DNA of 64,000 nt from positions 143,617-207,616 of IMG/VR virus record IMGVR_UViG_3300046171_000252. One strand, 5' to 3'. This document shows, in pieces, positions 48,536-59,600 of the stretch. The stretch's first letter is position 1. Every line of letters begins with the position of its first letter. Under the pieces are notes generated by a model that did not search any database, had not been told where the DNA came from, and saw only the letters and a list, made by a program, of their open reading frames with translations. The position numbers and the translations under genes are program-made. Source of the stretch: a virus.

Positions 48536-50762
48536 ATGGCAACACCTATTAGAATTAAAAGGTCAGCTGTTGCTGGCAAGAAACCTACTACCTCAGACTT
48601 ACAGTTAGGCGAATTAGCTGTAAACTTTAATGATGGTAAAGTATTTCTCAAACAGGATACTAGCGGTGTCGGTGTTGGCACAAGAATTGTAGAAGTTGGA
48701 GCAGGAACTACAACTTTTGCCGGTAAGACTTTATTCGTTACTGAGAATGGTAATGATGATAATGATGGACTGAATGAAGGCAATGCAAAAGCAACGATTA
48801 AATCTGCTGTTGCCGCTGCTTCTGAGGGAGATACGGTTAAAGTATTTCCAGGAACATATGTAGAAAATAACCCAATTAATTTACCGGATAATGTTTCCGT
48901 AGAGGGAACTGAACTTCGTCGTTGTGTTGTCACACCACAAAATGGCGGACAAGATTTATTTTATGTTAGTCAAGGATGCCATCTAACAGACCTGAGTTTT
49001 GTTGGTGCTGCCGCAACTAATAATTCTGCTGCTGTTTCTTTCAGACCACTTGCTGGAGTATCATCTGATAGATTCTTTGATGCTGCCAGACTCATCCGTG
49101 AGAATATTGAATTTATTGCAGATGAAACTATTGGATATCTTGAGAGCACTGACTATCAGAATCCTGCAATCAGTGTAGATAATGCTTCTTTCAGAACAAA
49201 CATCAACCACGCAATGCGTTCCACTTGCCACGACATTACAAGAGGTGGCAACTCTAAATCTATTGGTGCTGGTCAATCATACTTCACTGGTGATAGTTTA
49301 ACCTCTGGAATTGGTGCAACACATATTGCTGCTCTGGAGTATTCGGTTGGTATTGCCAGATCATGTATCAACAATATTGGATTCTCAAAAACAAGTGGCG
49401 GAAACTATCAGACAAACTATACTCAGGTCAAGGACTTAAGTATTCAGAGTGATGGTGCATCCTATGATATTGGTAATTGTGCCAATGTTCTTTCGGCAGT
49501 CACTGTCTGTGTCGGTATTGTAACTGGTATTATTCAGAATGGTATTAATGGAGTTGCAGCAGCCACAGGATTCACCACAAACTTCCCTGGCAATAGTGGA
49601 ACAATCAACTCTGGCATTCTGACCGCATCACTGAGTCCTTTACAGGGAACTGGTATTATTACCAAAGGTCCTTACGTTAGAAACTGCACTAACTTTATTC
49701 CTGATAGTATCGGAGCAAGAATAGATGGATTCAATGCTGATGAAGGAGACCAAATAAACAGAATTGGTGTTCAAGGTTCATTCAACGTTGATTCTTATAC
49801 TCAATATAATCAAGGTGGTATCGGAGTTTCGGTAAGTAACGGAGCATATTGTCAGTTAGTTTCGCTCTTCACCATCTGTAATGACATTGCAGTTTCTGCC
49901 AGTGGCGGTGGTCAGTTAGATTTAACTAACTCAAACTCATCTTTCGGATCTCGGGGTCTTATTGCATTTGGTAGATCTGATGAAACATCCAAGGGCATTG
50001 ATCGTTATACAGGAATCGTCACTTCAACTGCCGCAGTAAGTCAGAGTCAGATTGTTGTTAGTGGTGTTGGAAGTAATAGACCCTATGATGGTCAGGCAAT
50101 TTTCTTTGATAGAAAATATAATGTAGTCAGAAAGATTGATATTACGAATGGTGGGTCTGGATATACTTCGGCACCAACTGTGACGGTTGCTGCACCTACT
50201 GGACCCGGAGTTGCCGTTCGTGCAACTGCGAGCGCAACAGTTGAGAATGGTGTTGTTACTGCAGTCAGAATATTAAGTAATGGTTCACAATATGAAGTTG
50301 TTCCTGCCGTCACTTTCTCTGGGGGGTGGTGCAGATGCTGCTGCCACGGCAGTGCTTGATCCAATTTATTATGAAGTTTCCTCGTCAACTGAACCATCTG
50401 CCGGTATCTCAACACTTACTTTGGTTCAGAATCTAAATAATGAAGTTGGAGTTGGATCAACAGCATTCTTTGCCAGACAGAGTTTACAAATTGTAAGTTC
50501 GCATTCATTCCAATACATCGGTGCAGGAAACACTATTGAACTAGCATATCCATCTCAAGGCGGAGTTGTTATTCAAGATAATGAAGTAATTGAAACTGAT
50601 GGTGCAAGAGTTGTATACACGAGCACCGACCAATCTGGTAATTTCAGAATTGGTGATGGTGTTGAAATCAATCAATCAACCGGAACAATATCCGGAAGCA
50701 TTTATGTCAAGAGTTTATTCACACAAGTAACACCATTCATTCTTGCATTAGGAGGAGATTAA
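48536..50762 (+). pseudogene. Tail fibre/spike protein with beta-helix, one-base frameshift
   Basis: An approximately 741-residue structural protein. The N-terminus (TPIRIKRSAVAGKKP; LQLGELAVNFNDGKVF) is the attachment module common to cyanophage fibres. ENGNDDNDGLNEGNAKATIK, then VFPGTYVENNPINLPD is the start of a pectate-lyase-like right-handed beta-helix. The frame breaks in a G6 run at 50321-50326: with five G the reading continues from VTFSGGGADAAATAV to the stop at 50762. It is the first gene after a late box, and likely recognises or cuts a surface polysaccharide; substrate unknown. Confidence 0.8.
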
Positions 50763-50766
50763 TCAA

Positions 50767-51108
50767 ATGGCAGTCGCAGCAGCAGCAGTAAACCAGTTCC
50801 AGACAATCACACACGTTGTTGGTATTAATACTGTTGGAATATACACAGCACCAACTGGATATACTGGTGTTGTTCTTTTAGCACAGGTGACAAACACCGA
50901 CTCAGTAACTAAGACTGTAAGTTTTGGTCATCGCAGAAGTGGAACTGATACAGAAATTGTTAAGAACTTGGCAATTCCTGCAAGTGATACTGCCAATCTT
51001 CTTCCGGGAAAGTTGGTTGTAGAAACTGGTGACACATTGACTATGGTTGGTAGCACTACCTCAACTTTGAAAGTTATTACTAGTGTTTTAGAAACATCAA
51101 ATCTCTAA
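50767..51108 (+). CDS. Small structural (fibre-associated) protein, 113 aa
   Basis: A 113-residue beta-rich protein (GIYTAPTGYTGVVLLAQVTN; NLLPGKLVVETGDTLTMVG). Similar strands occur in the C-terminal knob of the 1821-residue fibre encoded next, so it is probably a virion component of the fibre assembly. GGAGG precedes ATG 50767. No catalytic motif. Confidence 0.72.
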   Translation: MAVAAAAVNQFQTITHVVGINTVGIYTAPTGYTGVVLLAQVTNTDSVTKTVSFGHRRSGTDTEIVKNLAIPASDTANLLPGKLVVETGDTLTMVGSTTSTLKVITSVLETSNL

Positions 51109-51128
51109 TATTTTAATAAGTAGGTAAA

Positions 51129-54100
51129 ATGGCAGCACCAATTAGATTCCTTAGTGGAAGACAACAACAACAAAAAATTGGTATAGAAGGAAGTACTGAT
51201 AACCAAAAGGTATTAGAGGTTGTTGGTCAGGTTGGTATTGGCACAACAGTTTTTGAACCTTCCGTACAACTAGAAGTTCGCGGTGATGCATCAGTAAGTG
51301 GTGTTCTCACAGCAGGTAGTTTAAATATTACTGGAGATGGTGGTGTTCCTGCCAGTCTGACTGTTGAAACTTTAAATGCTACTGGTGTTTCTACATTTGG
51401 TGGTGCTGTTGATGTAAATGCCGGACTAGATGTAGATGGACAGTCTGATTTAGACGAATTGGTTGTTGCCGGTGTTGCAACCTTTAGTAATGCTGTAGAT
51501 ATTAATAGCACACTAGATGTAGATGGAGATACTCAATTAGATGATCTGAATGTTGCCGGTGTTTCCACATTCAGTTCTGTTGTCAATGCGACAGCTGCCG
51601 TCAATGCGACAGATATAATTAAAGGATACAAATATACTGCTGTTCCTTATGGAAGCACGGTTACACTTGCTGTCACTGTTGCAAGTAAGGATTCCACTCA
51701 CAGATATAATGGAACGGGAAGTGGAAATGGTTATGTAATTGATGGCATTCAGGCTCCATTTCTAACCCTAACACCTGGAAGAACATATAGATTCACGAAC
51801 AATAATACTGGGAGTCATCCTCTTAAGTTTTATCTTGAAGCAGATAAGACGACACTATATGAAACGAATGTTAATTTTCAGGATACATATACTGAAATAA
51901 CAGTAACTGATGAGACTCCAATAGTTCTCCATTATCAATGCACTGCTCATGGATACATGGGTAATGCGGTTCAGACAAATGCAAATGTTGTCAATACAAA
52001 CTATCCGGCAACAATTAGAAGCACCTTAGATGTTTCTGGTGTTTCAACCTTTACACAATTAGATGTCAGCACTGGTGGATTAGATGTTGATGGACTCACT
52101 AATTTAGATGAAGTCGTCGTTGCTGGTGTATCTACCTTTACTGGAAATATCGTTGCTGTTTCGGCAGAATTCAGTGGTAATGTAACGATTGCAGGAACCT
52201 TAACTGCGGAAGATAAGACCAATATAGATTCACTTGGAATTGTAACTGCAAGAACAGGAGTTAGAGTCGATGCTGGTGGTTTAATTGTAACTGCCGGTGT
52301 ATCTACATTCACTGATTCTGTAGACATTAATAATGGTGTTGGTGTAGTTGGTGGATTAACCGCAGATTCTTTAACTATCTCTGGAGTCACCACAGGAATT
52401 AATGCTGCCGGCATTTCATCATTCGTCAGAATAGATGTAGATGGTCAGGCTGATTTAGATGAACTGGTTGTTGCCGGTGTTGCTACATTCCAAGGTGCCG
52501 TTAATTTTGATGTTAATAGTGAAATTAATATTGGAACTGGCGTCACTATACTTGCTAATAACTTACATGTAACTGGTATTGTTTCTGCGGCACAGTTCAT
52601 CGGTGATGGTTCTGGTATTACGAATCTCCCTGGTATTAGTACCGTTGGTTCTTCATCTCTTACTGATGTTAATGTTTCTGGAACAACCACGACTGTTCAG
52701 TTAAGAGTCAGTGGTGTTGGAACTGCAGAAAAATTCTCTGTTAGTACAGGTGGATTTGACGTTGATGGTCAATCAGATCTTGATGAACTGGTTGTTGCCG
52801 GTGTATCAACCTTTAGTGCAAATACTTTTATCAATGCAGACCTTTCTGTCACCGGAGACATTGGTGCATCAGGAATCATTACTGCCACAGGAATTCAGTT
52901 AGTTGCCGGTAGTGGACTTGATGTTGGTGCCGTTGGTGTTCTGACTGCACTTTCAGTAGATGTCAGCACTGGTGGTATTGATGTAGATGGACAAGCAACC
53001 TTAGATGAAGTTGTAGTTGCTGGTGTTGCTACATTCAGTGCTCTTGCAGATGTTAATAATAGATTAGATGTTGCTGGTGGTGCTAATATTGATCAGTTAA
53101 ATGTTGCTGGTATTGCATCCTTCACTCAGTTAGATGTAAGCACTGGTGGTATTGATGTAGATGGACAGGCAACCTTAGATGAAGTTGTAGTTTCCGGTGC
53201 TTCAACATTTACTGGCACAGTTAAGATTGATGGAGCATTAGACATTGGTGTTGCCGGTGTTGATGTAGAGGGACTTACCAACTTAGATGAACTGATTGTT
53301 GCTGGTGTATCCACCTTTAGTAGCACTATTAATGGTAATGTAACTGGTAATCTAACTGGAACTGCATCAAATGCATCAGGTGCAACTGGAGACTTCTCAA
53401 TTGCAGATAAGATTGTTCATACTGGTGACACTAATACTGCTATCAGATTCCCTGCTGCCGATACATTCACTGTAGAGACTGGTGGTAGTGAAAGAGTTCG
53501 TGTAACTTCTGCCGGTAATGTTAATTTCTTAGGAAGTCTTGTTAATGTTAATGCGACTGGAGTTTCATCATTCGTCCAATTAGATGTTAGTACCGGTGGT
53601 TTAGATGTTGATGGACAAACTGATTTAGATGAACTTCAGGTTGCTGGTGTCTCCACATTCTCTGCCAAGGCAGTATTTAATACCGCATACCCATCCATAG
53701 ATGCCGACAATGAAATTCAAGTCGGCACTGCGATTCAACTGGGTAAAGCAGGTGTTATAACTGCAACATCATTCTCTGGTTCTGGTGCTAACCTGACTGG
53801 TATTGCCGCAACGGATCATGTATCCACATTTGACCTGGTTGTTGCCGGTGTCTCTACATTCGTTGGTTTTGCAACCTTTAGAGATGGATTACATGTTACT
53901 GGTGTATCTACCTTCGCTAATGCTGAATTCAATAATGTAACCACAGACTTCAATCTCACTGTTACAGGTTCAGCAGCTCTTAATGGACCTGTTACCCTAG
54001 GTTCGGATACATCAAATAGTATTCACTTCGGGGGTCGCGTTGACACTGGTATTACCCCTAAAGAAGATGATAAATACGATTTAGGTTCTTCCTCCTTGAA

Positions 54101-56594
54101 ATGGAAAGATCTTTATCTTGATGGGACTGCAAATATTGATGGACTAAATGTAACTGGTGTCTCTACATTCAATGATGATGTAAGAATACTTGCTGGTGGA
54201 TTAGATGTTACTGGTGTTGTTACTGCCACATCATTCTCTGGTTCTGGTGCAAACTTAACTGGTATTGGAACTCAAGCTACTAATGTTCAGGCACAATCAT
54301 TAACTGTTGCCGGTATTTCTACATTCAATAATGATGTAATCTTCAATAGTAGTGCAAACATTGTATTTGACAAGTCTGCTGATGCACTTGAGTTTGCGGA
54401 TACTGCAAAGGCAGTCTTTGGTGATAGTGATGACCTACAGATTTATCATAATAGTCATAGTTACATAGACCATGTAGGTGCAAATAACCTTCATATTAGA
54501 AATCAGACTGCTGACCAAGATATAACCATTCAGACTGATGATGGTTCTGGTAATCTTGCCACTTACTTCCAAGCTGAAGGTGCTAGTGGTAAAGCTTCAC
54601 TTCATTTCTACGGTGCTAAAAAACTTGCTACCAATACTGGTGGAATAGATGTTACTGGTGGCGTTAATGCAACTGGTGTCATAACTGCCACATCATTTGC
54701 TGGTGATGGTTCTGCACTGACCGGTATTGCCGCAACGGCCCATGTATCCACATTTGACCTAGTTGTTGCCGGTATATCCACATTCAATGATGATGTAAGA
54801 ATTACTGCTGGTGGCATTAATGCTGCAGGTGTTGTAACTGCCACCTCATTCTCTGGTTCTGGTGCAAACTTAACTAGTGTTGATGCCGCCACTCTGGATG
54901 GTGTTGACTCTACTTCCTTCCTTCGCAGTGATGCTGCTGACATTAAGACCTCTGGTAATCTAACATTTAATGATAATATTAAAGCTAGATTTGGTACTAG
55001 TAGTGACCTTGAGATTTACCATAATGGTACTGACTCTCACATCTCGAACACTAACGGTACTTTATACATCGATCAGGGCGTTGATGACACTGAGCTCGTT
55101 CTGAGATGCGACAATGGTTCTGGTGGATTAACGCAGTATATCCAATTGAATGGCGGTAATGGTGAAGTAAGACTTTATCATAACACTGGAGGTTTTGATG
55201 CAAAATTATCAACCAAATCTAGTGGAATAGATGTTAATGGTGGCGTTAATGCAACTGGTGTTATAACTGCCACATCATTCTCTGGTTCTGGTGCTAACCT
55301 GACTGGTATTGGAACGCAAGCTACTAATGTTCAGGCACAATCATTAACTGTTGCCGGTGTATCTACATTCAATGATGATGTAAGAATTACTGCTGGTGGT
55401 ATTAATGTTAGTGGTGTTTCAACATTCTCTGGAATTGCGACTCACATTGATACTTTACATGGACAAACATTAAAGATTGCCGGTGTTTCTACATTCCATG
55501 ATGCGGTTACAATAACAAAAGCATTAAATGCTTTAAATGTTAATGTTTTAACCACAAATCCCGCTATTAACATACAAAGAGATGGAACTACAAAAGGAAG
55601 TATTACGCCAGCATATGGTGAGTTTAGAGTACAAACAAGCAGTTCTGAAGATTTAGCACTTCAAGTAAATTCTTCTGGTGGAACTACTGGTGAAATATTT
55701 TTGAAGAGCAGTTCTCGCGAAATTCTTAAGGCGAGTCATAATGGTGGAGTTGCAGTTTCTGGAATTATTACCGCAACGGCAATTAATGTAGTTGCAGGTA
55801 GTGGACTAGATGCTGGTAATACTGGTGTTATTACTGCCACATCATTTGTTGGTGATGGTTCTGCACTGACCGGTATTGCTGCTGGTGGATCAGGAGAGTT
55901 TAATACTGGAATTACAAGTTCTAGGCAAATTGTTCCACTATCTTTTGAGTCAACGGTATTTACTTTCCCATCAACAGCAGGTAAACAATATGTAATTGAG
56001 TCTATTAATGTTGCGAATGTTGATGAGTCTGTTGGTGTCGGAACAACAGTTAATATTATCGCATCAATTCAGGATGCAACAGCAGGAGAACAAACTTATA
56101 TTGCTTATAATGTTCCTATCGTAACTGGTGGTTTGATTGAATTACTTAAGAATCCAATTGTTGCCGGTCCATCGGATGTAATTAGGATGTGGTCTACAAA
56201 TGATGCATATGTCGGAGTCAATAATGCCGCAGATGTTTATATGAATTTCACCGAACATAGTGATAGTACTGACTTTATTAGTAAGTTTGCCTCTACCGCA
56301 TCCGTTACTAGTACTGATACAACCACCCTATATACATCAACTTCTAATCCAACTGTAATTGAAAAAATTGGACTTGCAAATAGAACCGATATTGGTGATT
56401 TCCCAATTTCTATTAAAATTACAAACGGAACATCAACATCTTATCTTGCCAAAGATTTAATCATACCAAGATACTCTACTGTGGATATATTGGATAGACA
56501 AAAGAGAATTGAGACTGGTGCTAAAATTGAAGTTGAGGTTGGATCAACATCAACAATTGATATTATTATTGCCGGTAAGAAAATAACATCCTGA
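51129..56594 (+). CDS. Very large repetitive tail-fibre protein, 1821 aa
   Basis: The protein begins AAPIRFLSGRQQQQKIGI, then carries dozens of copies of a short beta-repeat with the core GLDVDGQ.DLDELVVAGVSTF. Around residues 188-282 a cupredoxin-like domain is inserted (His230, Cys271, His274, Met277). A middle region holds segments such as DSDDLQIYHNSHSYIDH seen in other cyanophage fibres, and the C-terminal 230 residues form a non-repetitive domain (FTFPSTAGKQYVIESINVA). It is likely the long adhesin that reaches the host surface. The DNA repeats here are prone to recombination and misassembly. Confidence 0.85.
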   Translation: MAAPIRFLSGRQQQQKIGIEGSTDNQKVLEVVGQVGIGTTVFEPSVQLEVRGDASVSGVLTAGSLNITGDGGVPASLTVETLNATGVSTFGGAVDVNAGLDVDGQSDLDELVVAGVATFSNAVDINSTLDVDGDTQLDDLNVAGVSTFSSVVNATAAVNATDIIKGYKYTAVPYGSTVTLAVTVASKDSTHRYNGTGSGNGYVIDGIQAPFLTLTPGRTYRFTNNNTGSHPLKFYLEADKTTLYETNVNFQDTYTEITVTDETPIVLHYQCTAHGYMGNAVQTNANVVNTNYPATIRSTLDVSGVSTFTQLDVSTGGLDVDGLTNLDEVVVAGVSTFTGNIVAVSAEFSGNVTIAGTLTAEDKTNIDSLGIVTARTGVRVDAGGLIVTAGVSTFTDSVDINNGVGVVGGLTADSLTISGVTTGINAAGISSFVRIDVDGQADLDELVVAGVATFQGAVNFDVNSEINIGTGVTILANNLHVTGIVSAAQFIGDGSGITNLPGISTVGSSSLTDVNVSGTTTTVQLRVSGVGTAEKFSVSTGGFDVDGQSDLDELVVAGVSTFSANTFINADLSVTGDIGASGIITATGIQLVAGSGLDVGAVGVLTALSVDVSTGGIDVDGQATLDEVVVAGVATFSALADVNNRLDVAGGANIDQLNVAGIASFTQLDVSTGGIDVDGQATLDEVVVSGASTFTGTVKIDGALDIGVAGVDVEGLTNLDELIVAGVSTFSSTINGNVTGNLTGTASNASGATGDFSIADKIVHTGDTNTAIRFPAADTFTVETGGSERVRVTSAGNVNFLGSLVNVNATGVSSFVQLDVSTGGLDVDGQTDLDELQVAGVSTFSAKAVFNTAYPSIDADNEIQVGTAIQLGKAGVITATSFSGSGANLTGIAATDHVSTFDLVVAGVSTFVGFATFRDGLHVTGVSTFANAEFNNVTTDFNLTVTGSAALNGPVTLGSDTSNSIHFGGRVDTGITPKEDDKYDLGSSSLKWKDLYLDGTANIDGLNVTGVSTFNDDVRILAGGLDVTGVVTATSFSGSGANLTGIGTQATNVQAQSLTVAGISTFNNDVIFNSSANIVFDKSADALEFADTAKAVFGDSDDLQIYHNSHSYIDHVGANNLHIRNQTADQDITIQTDDGSGNLATYFQAEGASGKASLHFYGAKKLATNTGGIDVTGGVNATGVITATSFAGDGSALTGIAATAHVSTFDLVVAGISTFNDDVRITAGGINAAGVVTATSFSGSGANLTSVDAATLDGVDSTSFLRSDAADIKTSGNLTFNDNIKARFGTSSDLEIYHNGTDSHISNTNGTLYIDQGVDDTELVLRCDNGSGGLTQYIQLNGGNGEVRLYHNTGGFDAKLSTKSSGIDVNGGVNATGVITATSFSGSGANLTGIGTQATNVQAQSLTVAGVSTFNDDVRITAGGINVSGVSTFSGIATHIDTLHGQTLKIAGVSTFHDAVTITKALNALNVNVLTTNPAINIQRDGTTKGSITPAYGEFRVQTSSSEDLALQVNSSGGTTGEIFLKSSSREILKASHNGGVAVSGIITATAINVVAGSGLDAGNTGVITATSFVGDGSALTGIAAGGSGEFNTGITSSRQIVPLSFESTVFTFPSTAGKQYVIESINVANVDESVGVGTTVNIIASIQDATAGEQTYIAYNVPIVTGGLIELLKNPIVAGPSDVIRMWSTNDAYVGVNNAADVYMNFTEHSDSTDFISKFASTASVTSTDTTTLYTSTSNPTVIEKIGLANRTDIGDFPISIKITNGTSTSYLAKDLIIPRYSTVDILDRQKRIETGAKIEVEVGSTSTIDIIIAGKKITS

Positions 56595-56606
56595 GGGTAG
56601 AGTAAA

Positions 56607-59600
56607 ATGGGAATAAGAAATGATGTATTTGGTTTAGAGCAGATTTACCAACTGCAGATAGAAGGGCAATGGTCCACGAAAGGAGATGTCTGGTTAACTC
56701 CGAGTCCTTTTGGTGCTCAGGCTCCTTTTGGTTACTTTAGTGGTGGTTCTAGTAATAGATCAGTAGTACAACGTATTGATTATTCTAATGATACAGCAAC
56801 GGCATCGGTAAGAGGGCCATTAAGTGCTGGTAGATATAATCATGCAGCAACAGGTAATGCTAATTTTGGATACCATAGTGGTGGTAGTCCTGCAAAATCA
56901 ACAGTAGAACGTATTGATTATGGTAATGATACTGCCACGTCATCACCAAAAGGGCCATTAAGTGCTGGTAGAAGAAACTTATCGGCAACAGGTAATGCTT
57001 CTTTTGGTTACTTTGGTGGTGGTAGTCCTGCTCCAAAAACAACAATAGATCGTATTGATTATTCTAATGACACCGCAACGGCAGCAGTCAAAGGACCATT
57101 AAGTTCTGCTAGATATTGGTCAGCGGCAGCAGGTAATGCTTCATTTGGTTACTTTGGTGGTGGATATATTGATAATACTCCTACAAAATCAACAGTAGAC
57201 CGTATTGATTATTCTAATGACACCGCAACAGCAGCAGTAAAAGGACCATTAAGTGTTGCTAGATATCGACTGGCAGCAACAGGCAATTCTTCTTTTGGAT
57301 ACTTTGGTGGTGGCAATGGTCCATTATCATCAGTAGACCGTATTGATTATAGTAATGACACCGCAACGGCAGCAGCAAAAGGACCATTGAGTGCTGCTAG
57401 ATATTCTATAGCAGCAACAGGTAATGCTTCCTTTGGATACTTTAGTGGTGGTTATGATAAAACATTAGTAGACCGTATTGATTATTCTAATGATACTGCA
57501 ACAGCAGCAGTCAAAGGACCGTTAAATTATGACTATATTAAAACTGCGGCATCAAGTCCTAAGGCAAATGCAGTCACAGGTTTAACAGTACTCTCAGCAT
57601 CATCACCAGCAAGAGAAAATGTAGTCCCACAAGGAACTGACTTTGGTTACTTTGGTGGTGGACGTAATCCAGCTGGATCTGGTACTGTATCAACAGTAAA
57701 CCGTATTGATTACTCAAATGATACAGCAACTGCATCAACAAAAGGACCATTAAGTAGTGCTAGATATAATGTTGCAGCAATAGGTAATGCTCCATTTGGA
57801 TACTTTGCTGGTGGTAATCCTTCAAGTGCAGTATCCACAGTAGACCGTATTGATTACTCTAATGACACCGCAACAGCAGCAGTCAAAGGACCATTAAGTG
57901 CTACTAGTGATGGTGCTGCTACTGTAGGCAATTCTGATTTTGGTTATTTTGCTGCTGCTGGTAATAAATCAACAGTAGACCGTATTGATTATACTAATGA
58001 CTCTGCAACGGCATTAGTCAGAGGACCATTAAGTTATTCAAGTTATGGTAGGGCAGGAACAGGTAATGCTGATTTTGGATATATTGGTGGAGGTGGTCCT
58101 ACATTATCAACAGTAAATCGTATTGATTATTCTAATGATACGGCAACGGCATCACCTAAAGGACCATTAAGTCTTGCTAGACGTACTATGGGAGCAACAG
58201 GTAATAGTTCTTTCGGATACTTTGGTGGTGCTTTCCCCGGTCCATATTCAACAGTAGACCGTATTGATTACTCCAATGATACTGCCACGGCATCAGTAAA
58301 AGGACCACTAAGTTCTGCTAGAGGTCAATTTGTAGCAACAGGTAATGCTTCCTTTGGTTACTTTGGTGGTGGATATGATGATAATCCCAATCAAACATCA
58401 ACAGTAGACCGTGTTGATTATTCTAATGACACCGCAACGGCAGTAGTCAAAGGACCATTAAGTGAAAAGATTCAGAACCATGCAGCATCAAGTTCCAGAG
58501 CAAATGCAATACCACTCAAAGGACCTGGTAGCTTAGAAGTTCCAATATCATTGGGTGCTTTTAGTCGTAATTTTGGACCACAAGGAACTGACTTTGGATA
58601 CTTTGGTGGTGGTGGTCCTGCTCCAAAATCAACAATAAACCGTATTGATTATTCTAATGACATGGCAACGACAGCAGTCAAAGGACCATTAGATGTTGCT
58701 AGAGCTTACTTAGCAGCAACCGGTAATCAAAACTTTGGTTACTTTGGTGGTAGTGTTGGTCCAAAATCATCAGTAGAACGTATTGATTATACTAATGATA
58801 CTGTAGAAGCATCACCAAAAGGACCATTGAGTGTTGCTAGATATTCTTTGGCAGCAACAAGTAATTCTTCCTTTGGTTACTTTGGTGGTGGAGGTCCTGG
58901 CCCATTCTCAACAGTAGATCGTATTGATTATTCTAATGATACTGCAACGGCATCAGTCAAAGGACCATTGAGTGTTGCTAGACATGGTTTGGCAGCAACA
59001 AGTAATTCTTCCTTTGGTTACTTTGGTGGAGGTATGCCTGGTAGTATTTCAACAGTAGATCGTATTGATTATTCAAATGATACCGGAACAACACCAACAA
59101 AAGGACCATTGAGTGCTGCTAGAAGATACTTGGGAGCAACGGGTAATGCCGACTTCGGTTACTTTGGTGGTGGAGGTCCTGGTAGTATTTCAACAGTAGA
59201 TCGTATTGATTATACTAATGATACTGCAACGGCATCAGTCAAAGGACCATTGAGTTATGGTAGAGATAACATAGCAGCAACGGGTAATGCTAATTTTGGT
59301 TATTTTGCTGCTGGTCCTAGTCCCAGTGCTGCATTATCAACAGTAGACCGTGTTGATTACTCTAATGACACCGCAACAGCATCAGTAAGAGGACCATTAA
59401 GTGTTAATAACTATGCTATGGGAGCAACAAGTTCCAGAGCCAATGGAATTCCGACTGAAAATATTGTAAATTATGCGGCAGGAACTCTAGGGACTCCTAA
59501 CACCGGTTACTTTGGTGGTGGTGAACCCGGATACATATCATTTGTAGAACGTATTGATTACTCTAATGACTCCGCATCGCCAGTAACAAAAGGACCATTA

